This document shows positions 11,357 to 24,591 of a stretch of 64,000 nt of DNA, piece by piece. Position 1 is the stretch's first letter. Every line of letters starts with the position of its first letter. The notes beneath the pieces were generated by a model. The model saw only the letters and a list, made by a program, of their open reading frames with translations, did no database searches and was not told the DNA's origin. The translations under genes and the position numbers were made by a program. The stretch comes from Halichondria panicea (Eukaryota > Porifera > Demospongiae > Suberitida > Halichondriidae): positions 1 through 64,000 of the forward strand of contig NC_087389.1 of NCBI RefSeq assembly GCF_963675165.1. The letters run 5' to 3'.

Positions 11357-14300
11357 GGTGTCTATTATTGTGTGTCAGTCTCTTAGTTGTCCTGCGAGTG
11401 TCCATAATTATTCAATCCATGGGCAAGGGAGGGCAGCAAATTGTATCATGATCGTAATAAAAAGGCGTATTACATGGTATAGTAGAGTCTGTCCCGGGTG
11501 GTGTGCTGTCCTAGCTGGTAGTAGGTAGGTCTTGTAGTGTTGGTTAGTTGGTGATGCTGGCTCTTAGTAGAACTTGCTGCTCCCTCCGACTAGGTGTGGG
11601 GATAAAGACACGGATGATGTGTGATGTGTGTACAGTACACAAAAACACAGCATGTACGACACAATGCATGGGTGGAGGTGTGGTCAAGAGGGTTACCATG
11701 TATGGGGGTGTGACCACATATCAGTACAGTGAGTGGGGGTGTGGCCCCATATATACAGGATGTGCAGGTACAATGTGTGTGGATAGAGGTGTGGTCTGCA
11801 CTGATAATAATGAAGTGATTCCGTATGACCAGGTGAAAAACATAAAACAACCAAACCGACAATATACTAGACTATAGAATGAACTAAGAATGAACTAAGA
11901 ATAAGCTTAGCCTGCGTAAGCAAGTTGGAGGAAGAAGCTGAGCAGAACAGAAACCGATCCAAACAGTGGCATACATTAATTTAGTGTAATAATTATACAG
12001 AATAACTTCTCCTGCATTGGTCCATCAGAGCAGTGGAGCCATCATCAGATCATTGCCACCATGGGAGTCCTCTCTATACAAACTTACAACACACTTCACA
12101 CTTCATGTAATAAAAATGGAAGACACTCCCACGCACCATGCAAAGCTATGGTTTCCTGGCATTGAAATGTGAACAACTATACAACATTTCTCGAGGGCTC
12201 AAATAATGAACTTTCCCGCTACACAGTAGTAGAGGTCAATGCATAAGTAGAGTTAACTACCTAATGCTGGTACAATAATAAAATACAATTTCTTAAGCCA
12301 AGAGTAGAAGAAATGTTTTAAACTGGCTAGTGATTCAAGGCAATTGCATCTGACCCAAAACAGAGAAGGTACCGTACAATAATTATCAGACTATACCTTG
12401 TGTGGCCGACTCCCTTTGTTTAGAGTAGCCTTTCCTGTCAGAAAATCACATACACTGCCTGCAGATTGAGTGATGAAGAAAGGGGAGCTCAAGATGCTAC
12501 TCTACAGTCAATTACTGATAATGTTACGAAATGTACAAGCAACAGAATATTCGTACATGATACAGTAACTGGACCTTTGGTGTCTATTATTGTGTGTCAG
12601 TCTCTTAGTTGTCCTGCGAGTGTCCATAATTATTCAATCCATTGGCGAGGGAGGGCAGCAAATTGTATCATGATCGTAATACAAAGGCGTATTACATGGG
12701 TATAGTAGAGTCTGTCCCGGGTGGTGTGCTGTCCTAGCTGGTAGTAGGTAGGTCTTGTAGAGTGTTGGTTAGTGGGTGATGCTGGCTCTTAGTAGAACTT
12801 GCTGCTCCCTCCGACTAGGTGTGGGGATAAAGACACGGATGATGTGTGTACTGTACACAAAAACACAGCATAGGATTGGGGTGTGGTCAAGAGGGTTACC
12901 ATGTATGGGGGTGTGACCACATATCAGTACAGTGAGTGGGGGTGTGGCCCCATATATACAGGATGTGCAGGTACAATGTGTGGATAGAGGTGCGGTCTGC
13001 ACTGTATAAAAATTAATGAAGTGATTCCGTATGACCAGGTGAAAAACATAAAACAACCAAACCGACAATAATACTAGACTATAGAATGAACTAAGAATGA
13101 ACTAATTAAGAATAAGCTTAGCCTGCGTAAGCAAGTTGGAGGAAGAAGCTGAGCAGAACAGAAACCGATCCAAACAGTGGCATACATTAATTTAGTGTAA
13201 TAATTATACAGAATAACTTCTCCTGCATTGGTCCATCAGAGCAGTGGGGCCATCATCAGATCATTCCCACCATGGGAGTCCTCTCTGTATAAACTTACAA
13301 CACACTTCACACTTCATGTAATATAAATGGAAGACACTCCCACGCACCATGCAAAGCTATGGTTTCCTGGCATTGAAATGTGAACAACTATACAACATTT
13401 CTCGAGGGCTCAAATAACGAACTTTCCCGCTACACGCAGAGGTCAATGCATAAGTGGAGTTAACTACCTAATGCTGGTACAATAATAAAATACAATTTCT
13501 TAAGCCAAGAGTAGAAGAAATGTTTTAAACTGGCTAGTGATTCAAGGCAATTGCATCTGACCCAAAACAGAGAAGATCATCTAGTACTGTACAATAATTA
13601 TTAGACTATACCTTGTGTGGCCGACTCCCTCTGTTTAGAGTAGCCTTTCCTGTCAGAAAATCACATACACTGCCTGCAGATTGAGTGATGAAGAAAGGGG
13701 AGCTCAAAATGCTACTCTACAGTCAATTACATTACGAAATGTACAAGCAACAGAATATTCGTACATGATACAGTAACTGGCCCTTTGGTGTCTATTATTG
13801 TGTGTCAGTCTCTTAGTTGTCCTGCGAGTGTCCATAATTATTCAATCCATTGGCGAGGGAGGGCAGCAAATTGTATCATGATCGTAATACAAAGGCGTAT
13901 TACATGGTATAGTAGAGTCTGTCCCGGGTGGTGTGCTGTCCTAGCTGGTAGTAGGTAGGTCTTGTAGTGTGTTGGTTAGTTGGTGATGCTGGCTCTTAGT
14001 AGAACTTGCTGTCCCTCCGACTAGGTGTGGGGATAAAGACACGGATGATGTGTACTGTACACAAAAACACAGCATGTACGATACAATGCATGGGTGGGGG
14101 TGTGGTCAAGAGGGTTACCATGTATGTGGGTGTGACCACATATCAGTACAGTGAGTGGGGGTGTGGCCCCATAATTATATACAGGATGTGCAGATACAAT
14201 GTGTGGATAGAGGTGTGGTCTGCACTGATAATAATGAAGTGATTCCGTATGACCAGGTGAAAAACATCAAACAACCAAACCGACAATAATACTAGACTAT

Positions 14301-14990
14301 AGAATGAACTAAGAATGAACTAAGAATAAGCTTAGCCTGCGTAAGCAAGTTGGAGGAAGAAGCTGAGCAGAACAGAAACCGATCCAAACAGTGGCATACA
14401 TTAATTTAGTGTAATAATTATACAGAATAACTTCTCCTGCATTGGTCCATCAGAGCAGTGGAGCCATCATCAGATCATTGCCTCACATTCATTGCCACCG
14501 TGGGAGTCCTCTCTGTACAAACACACTTCACACTTCATGTAATACAAATGGAAGACACTCCCACGCACTATGCAAAGCTATGGTTTCCTGGCATTGAAAT
14601 GTGAACAACTATACAACATTTCTCGAGGGCTCAAATAACCGCTACACGTAGAGGTCAATGCATAAGTGGAGTTAACTACCTAATGCTGGTACAATAATAA
14701 AATACAATTTCTTAAGCCAAGAGTAGAAGAAATGTTTTAACTGGCTAGTGATTCAAGGCAATTGCATCTGACCCAAAACAGAGAAGATCATCTAGTACTG
14801 CACAATAATTATTAGACTATACCTTGTGTGGCCGACTCCCTCTGTTTAGAGTAGCCTTTCCTGTCAGAAAATCACATACACTGCCTGCAGATTGAGTGAT
14901 GAAGAAAGGGGAGCTCAAGATGCTACTCTAGAGTCAATTGCTACGAAATGTACAAGCAACAGAATATTCATACATGATACAGTAACTGGC
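11357..14990. repeat. Three tandem ~1.2-kb subtelomeric units
   Basis: The landmark GGTGTCTATTATTGTGTGTC occurs at about 11357, 12579 and 13789, giving units of 1,222, 1,210 and about 1,200 bp. They differ by small deletions and substitutions. Short open frames of 78-109 codons occur in some copies but change length from copy to copy, so I do not call a gene. Confidence 0.9.
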
Positions 14991-16241
14991 CCTTTGTCTC
15001 TCAGAGGACTCCATCCCCGGCCAATAACAGATCATCTCCTCCTCGATCAGAAAGCCAGCATTCTATGTTGCGGCCTGGAAGGCATAGCACCATCCATACA
15101 TCCATATAAATTCAGTACCCAATGAATCATTACAATATGAAATACAGCAGATAATTGCATAATTATAGTGATGTAACTAATGGCTTGGAGATCTATATAA
15201 TCCTGTGCTCATTAAAGGGGCTGAATACCAGAAGATAGTACACTACATCACTTACATAATTATTATACTGACCCTTTCCTGTCGTATCTTGTAGTGCTCT
15301 TATATATACGTACGTCAGCAGCCATTCAGTGATAAAAATTAAGAGTGGGGCGTCCCCCATAAAAGATAAAATATAAAATAATTATGAGTGATTGAGTCCT
15401 GTGCTGTGCAGCGTTGAGTAGTTATCTGTGAGTAAGACAACAATAATATTATAAGGACAGTATACACAGAGCTACTTTAACACAAGGCTGTCACTATTAA
15501 TATCCAACTACCATAATTATTGCTCCAATATAGCTATAGCGCTCACCAAAAGAGACAGCCGGCAGGGTGCACCTCGTCTTACTCTCTCGTGGCTGCAATT
15601 GACATGTGCTCTATCATGACATGTGCTCTATCATGACATGCGTGACAACTAACTATATTCATTTGTGTACCACGAGGTAGGCAGCCATAGGCAGCCAAGC
15701 TGCTAAGTCTCATCCGGACCATTGAGAGGTCATAGCTTGCAGGAGCAGCCCCACCCATCTTTAGAGACTGAGTGGGTGTTGAGACCGGCAGACCTATAGC
15801 ACGAAATTTTGGAAGGCACTTATAATAATTTCTCCGGCCTCTAAAAGCGAACAATGTTTGAGGAATTACTGCTAAACCAGCCCATGACTTGTTAGAGCTA
15901 AACTGGCAGGGACAGCCTACGCACGCGAGGGGCTGTCGCCACCATATCGCAAATGAGATCAGGGAGACGGCTCTCATGTGCAGTACTCGACCATGGTAGG
16001 CTGGCCAAGATTGTACGGACATTATTGTGAGGGCAGTACTTGTAGTGGTGAGTTCTGTGTAATCACACCATAATTTACTTTACTCATAGCCGGCCCTCCC
16101 CCCATCCCCCCCTAGTTGGGCGGAGTCCAACCCCCCACGGCCACCCCGGCCCCCTAAGGTTAGACAACCCTAGGCCACAGTGATAGTTGCAATGTACGTG
16201 GGTGTGGGTAGGCCTATGTGGTATGAATAATTCTCATAATT
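14991..16241. other. Spacer between subtelomeric repeats and first gene
   Basis: No gene is supported. It has scattered TAATTAT words, a short duplication around GACATGTGCTCTATCAT near 15600-15640, and a C-rich tract at about 16085-16160. A 147-codon minus-strand frame (15579-16022) is open but has no recognisable motif. Confidence 0.5.
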
Positions 16242-19200
16242 ATGTCGGATATTCACGAACAGGGTGTTTCGTTGCCATGGTCCCCCATTTCTCTACATAA
16301 ATTCTCTCAGCAAGCTACTCAAAAGGTTTGTGCAATTACAGCAGCCAGGTTGATAGTGTGTGTGTGTCCACCCAGCCTGGCCAGCCAGGTTGATAATACA
16401 GCCTGTGTGTCCACCCAGCCTGGTCAGCCAGGTTGATAATACAGCCTGTGTGTCCACCCAGCCTGGTTAGCTAGGTTGATACAGCCTGTGTGTCCACCCA
16501 GCCTGGCCAGCCTGGTTGATACAGCCTGTGTGTCCACCCAGCCTGGCCAGCCTGGTTGATACAGCCAGTGTGTCCACCCAGCCTGGCCAGCTAGGTTAAT
16601 AGTGTGTGCAGTAATAATTATAGAGGGTGCTGTCTATTGCAGGTGATGTCTTCTCTGGTGGAGGCGTGTGTATCTGGGGACCTGGCTATCGTACAGAGAT
16701 GTCTCACCGACACACCAGACCTCATCCATACAGTCACTCAGAGTGGAGTCACACTGCTCATGCACACCATCATTGGAGCTGGTGCGTACTTGTGTGTGTG
16801 TGTGTGTGCATTCCCCCATTATGTGTGCTACCCTTTCGCTGCAGGTACAGAGGTCAATCCTAATGGGAATTATTTGGAGACATGTCAGCTCCTCGTACAA
16901 TATGGCATAGCGTTGGAAAGTGCTGACCAATCACACGGCCGCACTGCCGCACATTGGGCCATTTATTATCATCGTGATGATATACTAGCAGAGCTGGTTA
17001 TTGCTGGTAAGCTAGTGTACACTAAGTAGTGCTCTGGTAAGCTAGTGTATAAGTAGTGCTCTGGTAAGCTAGTGTACACTAAGTAGTGCTCTGGTAAGCA
17101 GTAAGTAGTGCTCTGGTACAGTACTTTTCAAGTAGGTTGAATCATTCAATGTTGAAGTGAGTACTCACACCACTAAACCACAAAACAAAGCTGATCATGA
17201 TTATGATCTACCCACAAGCTTTATAATTATGATTATGTACAAATGTCTTTGCTTGAACTTCTCCTAAGTAAGTGCCTAGATTTTCAAAGAGTATCTGTAG
17301 CACTGTTACGGATTCAACATAGGATGAGGACCATGCCTTTGCTACTTTGGCTCGACATCTCCACTTCTCCCGAACAAATGCTCTATTCTTTTACAGTACT
17401 TTTGCTGATGTACATTAATTCTCTTACTTGGTTTGCTTAAGTAGTGTAGCAACACTCTGCACCTCAAGTCATTTGAATATGCATATAGATGAACACCCCC
17501 ACATGTAGTCAGTGCTGTGTATTATCATGCATGGGCATCATCACACTGACAGGCTGTGACAGTTGTATCAGCTTTGTGGTTTAGTGGTGTGAGTACTCAC
17601 TTCAACATTCAACTTGGCAACCTACTTGAAAAGTACTGGAGATTGCAGAATCTTTGCAACACATGAATAGAAGTGTGTAGCACTGTGGTTCCTTATATGG
17701 GAAATGCTCCTAGTAAAACAGACCACAGTGTGTACACAAAATCCATATAAGGAACGCGTAACGCTCTACGCTTTTACTGGTGTGTTGCAAAGATTCTGCA
17801 AACTCCAGTACTGTAAACTAAGTAGTGCTCTTATTATCTATTATCCAGGAAGTGACTTGACTGCTCCTGACTTCCTAGGGACTTCCCCCTTTCATTTAGC
17901 CATCGCTGAAAGTGCTATCAGTTGTTTGAGTCATTGTCTAAGATTCTTGCCTCGGGAAATTCTAGAGATTCCAGATGCTCAATTGAGATCACCTCTCATC
18001 CATGCTGTTTCCACTGGCAACCTGGAGTCTGTTCAGGTGGGCTCCCCACACATCACACTCCTCTCACACCCACACATCCACACACAGCTTCTGTTAGCTG
18101 CTGATGCTGATCCTAACACAGTGCAGGATGGGACTGGAACCACTGCTCTTCATGTAGCTGCTCAGTTAGGACATGGGCTCATTATAGAGCTGTTACTAAG
18201 CAACGGAGCAGCCCCTGACATAGTAGACACTAACGGTCACACTCCTGTTCACCTAGCGGCAGTGTGGGAGAGTGTGGATAGTGGACTTGGTGCTTTTGTG
18301 AGGGTGGTGGGCGGTAGTGTACTGGACCTGAGGGATGCACAAGGACTCACTCCAATCATGCATTCTGCAGCTTATGCTAGTACACACAATGTCAAGTTCC
18401 TATTACACAAGAAGGTACACACACACACACACACACACATGTACATTACATAGCCACCCCCTCAGAGAGCCAGGAACAGGGTGAAGCCATGCACCAAGCT
18501 ATATAATTATAGCCTTAGTAGTTTCAGCACTCCAGTAAGAACTTTGTGGGGCCATGCACACACACACACCCAGGTTGATGTGTTGGCAACAGACTTTGCT
18601 GAGGGCAAGACTGCTCTACACTGGGCGGCAGGAAGTGCCACGCCTACTTCTGCATCTTGCATAACTCTCATACTCAAGAAGGGGCGTGGTCTCCTCGAGT
18701 CACGTGACAGGTTTGGGCGCACCCCATTGGTCACTTGTGCCGTGAGTGGGTGTGAGGAGGGATTACAAGCGCTGATAGTGGGTGGGGCTTCAGTGGAGGC
18801 AATAGACGATGAACAAAGGACACCTGTACATTGGGCAACAGGTAGGGTACTAATAGTGTGAGATGAGTGGGCGGATATTGATTACTGTGCAGCAAGTGGT
18901 AATTATGCTGTGTTGCCACGGTTACTGGAGATGGGATGCTCTCTGAACTCTGGTGATGTAACAGGTGCCACGCCCACTCATTATGCAGTACAACGCACAG
19001 CTGAACCAAACCCTGACCTCTTGGGTGAGCACTTTGACCCCTAGAGACGTATTAATTATTGTCTTGTTACTGCAGAGCCAGGAGAATATGAAGATTGCTT
19101 GGAACAATGTAGAGACTTGCAAGCTTGTCTTGCTATCTTACTAGCGGAGGGTGCAAAGGTCATGGTGGCGGACCAAGAGGGGACCACACCCCTACACACA

Positions 19201-21519
19201 GCAGCTAAGTATCCCAGTGAGTTGTAATAGTATAACTACCATAATTATAGCGGGTTGTTTTCGTATGGGGGAATTTCGTAATGTAGAACATCATACGAAA
19301 ATCTACCGCAATACGTTCAACGTCACTATCCTGAGCTGTAATATTTAATTTAAAATACGAAATATTTAATTGAGCAGTTCATACGAAAATGTTCACTAAC
19401 GAAAATTACCCGCTATGGTAGTTATACATGAGATCACATGTACATGTACTTGACACACTAGACAATCTGGAGGCACTATCTGCTCTGCTAACAAAAGGGG
19501 CCGATCCTGTCGCTAGGGACAACCAAGGGATGACTCGTGAGTCCACCCACACACACACCACCCACACACACACACACCACACACACACACCCCACCCACA
19601 TACAGCATTTCACTGTGCTGCACTAAGTGGTGTCATTGAGAGCTGTCAGGTTTTGCTGGAGAGGACAGGTGGTATCCATGGCAATGATGTTGATGACAGT
19701 GGGCGGTCTGCGTTGCACCTTGCTGTACTTGGTGGACACACTGAGTGTGGTAGGAGACTATTAGAGCAAGGCTTGGATCACAGCACATGTGATGCAGAAG
19801 GCACAACGTGAGATATACTAGTTACTGATACCAGGAACACTCCTGCTGATGAACCCACAAATAGCATGTCCTGTCAAATATAAGAAGTTGCCATTTGTAT
19901 GGTTTCACTATTCATGTATACATACAGAGCTCTAGCATTGGCTGCTATTAATTGTACATACAGAGCTCTAGCATTGGCTGCTATTAATTGTACATACAGA
20001 GCTCTAGCATTGGCTGCTATTAATTGTACATACAGAGCTCTCGCATTGGCTGCTATTAATTGTACATACAGAGCTCTAGCATTGGCTGCTATTAATTATA
20101 CATACAGAGCTCTAGCATTGGCTGCTATTAATTGTACATACAGAGCTCTAGCATTGGCTGCTATTAATTGTACATACAGAGCTCTCGCATTGGCTGCTAT
20201 TAATTGTACATACAAAGCTCTAGCATTGGCTGCTATTAATTGTACATACAGAGCTCTCGCATTGGCTGCTGGTCTTGGTCTGCTAACAATGGTAGAGCTA
20301 CTCATATCTCATGGGTCCAATAATGAGGGGGCGGTACACCAAGCAGCAGCTAATGGCCATTCTGGTGAGTGTGCACACACCCCCACACCTCACACACACA
20401 CACACACACCTCACACGTACACCTCACACCTTACACACACACACAGAGGTTTTGGAGTATCTATTGTCAGGGGGTGCTCCTGTTAACGAGGCTATACTGG
20501 GCGGGGCTACTCCACTACACTATGCTGTCGCTGCAGGTCACATGACTTGCATACAAATACTGCTACAGTACAATGCTGACGTCAACGCCATGGCAACCAA
20601 CGAAGAAGTGAGTGTGTATAACCCAGGCATTATGTTGCTGACCTTTGACCTCATCAGGGTGACAAGGCCACGCCCCTTGACTATGCCCCTGGCAACACTT
20701 CTGAGGTACATGATCTTTTGACCTCTATGGGCGCAATGTCAGCAATAGTGGAAGAAAAAGACGAAGAAAAGACTGAGGAAATAGCTGACGTAGCAGTTTC
20801 TGAGGTGGTTGAACCTGAAGTGGGTGTGGTCAGTCCCGAGGATGAAGCCATATGTAAGTATACAGTGCATTATTGATCATGTGATCTAGACACCTCATGC
20901 AGCTACTGTGTCATTGCGACCACACACACCTACACGACCAGCACAAGAGCCTGGACCAACCTTTGACCTCCCTCCACCACTAGCCACAGCCACAGCCACG
21001 CCCCCTAAAGCCCACCTCCTCCAACGTGCACTAAGCATGCTCAGACGAGACAAGAGGTCGGAGGTGGAGGGGTCAATACTGTCTAGTGCTGTTGGCCTGT
21101 ATGCAGCACACGCTACATTACTAGCATCAGTTGTGATTGGTGAGGTCAAAGGTGGCCTTTAGTGTTATCTTGTTCTTCTTTGTTGCCTCAGGTACGGCTC
21201 TTGGAGACAAGGCAGTACAGGTAGCTCACAGTGTAGCTACTGACACTGCACTACAGCACCATACCACCTCCACACTATTACCAGGTTAGTACATGTACAT
21301 GTCACTATCATAATTATAACCTTTCTCTTTGTTGCTCTCAGATATTGTGTGGTTTCGTGACGAGTCTCCGCCCACTCCATCTCCCACTCCACCCCCTACA
21401 GTAGTGACGCCCACTCCTACACTCCCCACACCTCCGCCCCCTGTGGTGATTACTGTGGATCCATATGAGAGAAGATTGAGGAAAGCAATCGCTCAACTTG
21501 ACACTGGCAAGTCTGTGAG

Positions 21520-21595
<76 letters not shown>

Positions 21596-24348
21596 GCATA
21601 TAATTATTTATTGCACATTGTCCTTTGATCTTACACTGATAGTACATGATAGTACATGTAGCTACAAGCCACAAAACGCCTAACATAGATGATACACCTA
21701 GATAGAAGAATCACATGAGCCTAAAAATAATCGTCATGGTACTAAAAATCTGCGAACAAAGCTAAAGAGAGACAGAAAAATTAGCATATCCACAATGGAA
21801 AAGATAAAAGAAACTAATGTCGTCACGTGGGTTACATTTTGCCTGTCCAATAGTTGCACTTCCTGAACAAAATACAAAAACAAAGCTTGCTTTTCAACTG
21901 CATGTTTTGTGGTGTTTAACCATAGATTTTTGACAGTCACACCCGGACTCCGCATGTATGGGAGTGGTTCCGCCTTTCCTTGAGCTATCCACAAGTCAGG
22001 AAATTAAAGGGACCGAAATTTGTGGACTGGCAATGACGGGTTTGGTGCTCCTCTGAAGACCGGAAAAATATAAATTGAATGTCCTTCATAAAAATTAATT
22101 AATATGCATTCCGTTTGAGTCAAAATGGTACGCTTCAGCGGGCGCAGTTTCATCCAACCCAGTTAGCCTTGTGCTTACTACCCCCCTTCCAAACACACGC
22201 ACACACACACACAGGCAGGCTACCTTGCAGTGGAGGAGCTGGTTAGAGCTGGTGCTACTAGAGCTAGGCTCAGGAGAGGTCTAGAGGGAGATAGACTACA
22301 AGCACACCTACTATCAAGGAGACAGGTATGCATAATGTAATAGCCTAGCCCCTTAAGAGTTGTTATGGCCCGGCCCAACACTAGTTCCCAGTGTGTAGCC
22401 TCTTTACTGTGTTGACATATGTGGTGTGGGTGTTGACATGTGTGGTGTGGGTGTTGACATGTGTGGTGTGGGTGTTGACATGTGGTGTGGGTGTTGACAT
22501 GTGGTGTGTGTGTTGTGTGTGTATAGGAGTTTCTGGGGGAAGAATCTCGTGCAAGAGAAGCCTCTAATAAAGTGTTGCAGAGGCTGGCCCAACGAATGAT
22601 CCAAGCAGAGCAATCATCAGAGGTAAAGGTGTGCTGTGGAGTGTGTGCAGGGCTCCCCTAGCTCCAGTTCCAGTGAATAGTGTACAACATAGGCTGGTGA
22701 TAGTATTGTGGCCAACATGACCACAATACTATCAGTACAGCTAGCCTAAAGGTCTTCCCCAAATTCAATTAGCTTATCAAACAGCTCCCAAATCCAATAA
22801 GTCTTAAGCTAATATTACAGATGTACATGCACTGTGTGTGTGTTTGTGCTGACACACTATCTTACATGTCCCTCTACAGGAGATCTCTTCTGCTATAGAA
22901 GATGGTCTTGCAGCAGCTCGTGATGAGAACATGAAGCTAGCAGCTCTAATGGCTGACATGGGACTCTCTTCACGCCCTACAGTAGCTCAATGGTTGCAGG
23001 CAAAGGACAAAGCTAAGAGGACGTCCCTGCAATCATCACTCATTAATTGGGACCGCTCTAGAGAAGAGAGACACACATCATTGCTCCTACAACAAGCACG
23101 AACCTCACAAAGAGCACTAAGACATGCAGCATGGGGTGTTAAGAAGGAACTGAGTGGGCGTATTCAAAGGCTTAGACAAGTGTACGATCCTCACACAGCC
23201 TCACACCCTCACAGCCTCACAGCTTCACGTCGCCCACACTTAGCACAGGAACCAGAAGTGAGGCACAAGAATAAACACCTCCTCCGCAAATCCACCACAT
23301 CCCCTCCGTCATGTGAGAGCTAGTAGTGTAATAATGTGTAGCCTGTTTGGACAACTCCAAGAGTTCATTAGGTTATGAACTCTTGGTACAATGTAGGTAA
23401 CTTTAATTGCCCATAATAATTTTTGTGTAAGGATTGTCCATTTGCACAACTAAAATGTGCATTTTGTTCTTTAGCTACAAGGTGATGTCTAATCAGCTCA
23501 CCATCTTAACATCAATGATATAGTGTTACACCTCGCACACATTAGCGACCACTTCGTGTGTGCGTGCTACTCCTCATGGCTTCTTCCGTATCCGTGAGAC
23601 CACACCCACAACCTCTGGGACCACACTCACCTCTTCTCCTATAGAAACTGTGTGGACAAATGGACGGGATTATGCACAAGGCCACACCCACTCTCGAGCC
23701 ATTGGACCAAAGACTGTACATGCCGAGAGAACTTTGCACTTTGTGAAACCTGGTGAATACAAGGCACGCAAAAAAATGTCGACTCAGCAATCTATATCAA
23801 AGGGTCAAAGTTCAACAACATCTTTGACTATTACTTCTATTGACTTCAAAACTAAGTGAGTGGTCCATTCTTGAAAAAAGTGTGGGCTAACTAGTGGGTC
23901 TCACTACTGAGCCGAACTTGTGTTGCGATTTCTAGTTACATTTAGTGCCTGTGTGGTATAGTGCCTGTGTGGTAGTGCCTGTGTGGTATAGTGCCTGTGT
24001 GGTAGTGCCTGTGTGGTAGTGCCTGTGTGGTATAGTGCCTGTGTGGTATAGTGCCTGTGTGGTAGTGCCTGTGTGGTATAGTGCCTGTGTGGTAGTGCCT
24101 GTGTGGTATAGTGCCTGTGTGATATAGTGCCTGTGTGGTAGTGCTACAATAATTATGATGTGCTTAGATTTATTTTGAACCCAAATTGTGCATTTGTTTT
24201 TTTACACCACAAAATGTATTGTATCTTTAGGTCAGGTCATCGCCATGGTGATCGTCATGGTGATTTGTACAGTGGACCACACTATGTAAGTCACGGAGGA
24301 AGGAGGGCGCAATCACCACGGCAACAACTGTCACCCGTAGCAACCTAG
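16242..24348 (+). CDS. INVS: Inversin-like ankyrin-repeat protein
   Basis: A 21-exon model gives about 1,252 residues with every junction in frame: 16242-16325, 16643-16781, 16845-17006, 17849-18036, 18088-18414, 18574-18841, 18893-19024, 19076-19216, 19462-19536, 19606-19807, 20252-20364, 20447-20607, 20658-20853, 20903-21139, 21192-21284, 21342-21514, 22215-22325, 22527-22622, 22880-23312, 23546-23855, 24231-24348. The first ~750 residues are ankyrin repeats (TALHWAAG, RTPVHWAT, GATPTHYAVQ, SALHLAVLGG, ATPLHYAVAAG). Their spacing and the closing TPLDYA follow vertebrate inversin, a ciliary/Wnt scaffold (NPHP2). The C-terminal third is Pro-rich and then charged and probably coiled-coil; I do not see a clear IQ motif. 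The start at 16242 rests on in-frame splicing through a weak GTTTGT donor; the alternative start is the ATG at 16646. ANKRD55 or another ankyrin scaffold remains possible. Confidence 0.7.
16340..16610. repeat. ~46-55-bp minisatellite in intron 1 of the ankyrin gene
   Basis: Six imperfect copies of GTGTGTCCACCCAGCCTGG followed by CCAGCCAGGTTGATA lie between the putative first coding exon (ending 16325) and the exon with the first ankyrin repeat (starting 16643). Confidence 0.85.
17118..17816. mobile_element. Two adjoining inverted-repeat (MITE-like) elements in an intron
   Basis: The first runs from CAGTACTTTTCAAGTAGG at about 17118 to its complement ending at about 17637, with imperfect arms of about 70 bp. 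The second starts in the same place with TACTGGAGATTGCAGAATC and ends near 17816 with the complement GATTCTGCAAACTCCAGTA. It holds an inner pair, GGTTCCTTATATGG / CCATATAAGGAAC. Both share the CAGTACT tip. The flanks are a short repeat (AAGTAGTGCTCTGGTA), and TA is duplicated at the edges. Confidence 0.75.
19235..19422. mobile_element. MITE in ankyrin-gene intron
   Basis: This ~188-bp element is bounded by ACTACCATAATTATAGCGGGT and ACCCGCTATGGTAGT, inverted repeats that match apart from a 6-base insertion. TATA flanks both sides, consistent with a TA-type target duplication. It has no coding capacity and sits wholly within the intron 19217-19461. Confidence 0.75.
19911..20271 (+). repeat. 36-bp minisatellite carrying a 3' splice acceptor, ten copies
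   Basis: The unit is TTGTACATACAG plus AGCTCTAGCATTGGCTGCT and ATTAA. Each copy contains the acceptor TACATACAG| and the first codons of the following ankyrin exon. Possible exon starts lie at 19928, 19964 and so on every 36 bp to 20252, the last of which continues into unique exon sequence. Because 36 is a multiple of three, all ten acceptors keep the same frame and each extra unit would add ALALAAINCTYR. Confidence 0.95.
21521..21596. repeat. (CA)n microsatellite
   Basis: An uninterrupted CA run of about 38 units lies just inside the 5' end of the ankyrin-gene intron 21515-22214. The rest of that intron (about 21600-22190) shows no gene or clear repeat. Confidence 0.95.
22410..22524. repeat. 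~20-bp minisatellite in ankyrin-gene intron
   Basis: About five copies of TGTTGACATGTGTGGTGTGGG run into the acceptor at 22526. The array therefore makes up nearly the whole 3' part of a short intron. Confidence 0.85.
23940..24145. repeat. 14-16-bp minisatellite in last ankyrin-gene intron
   Basis: About 13 copies of TAGTGCCTGTGTGGTA, with and without an extra TA, lie in the intron 23856-24230. Confidence 0.9.
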
Positions 24349-24591
24349 TAACTGGCTAGCTTGTGTTTAGTTATGTAGACTACTTGTACTTTCCTATTAG
24401 ACTGTTTTGTGTAGAGTACTTGTTTCCTATTAGACTGTTTTGTGTGGTCGTATGTTAGCACCCGTTGTTCTATAGAGAGAGAATACGTGTCAACATTGTC
24501 AACTCACGCGCTGGCTCATACGCTGTACGCAAGAGTGCATGGACTGTTTCAGTTATATAGCTAGTCGATAGTTGGCACTAGACTAGAGGCT

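Noticed and set aside
11548-14242. Frames of 78-109 codons in the 1.2-kb units
   Set aside because: They differ in length and end in each copy, and code for nothing recognisable.
15579-16022. 147-codon minus-strand frame
   Set aside because: There is no recognisable motif, no supported splice partners and no neighbour evidence.
21338-21686. Cys-Val-rich frames
   Set aside because: These are translations of a (CA)n microsatellite.
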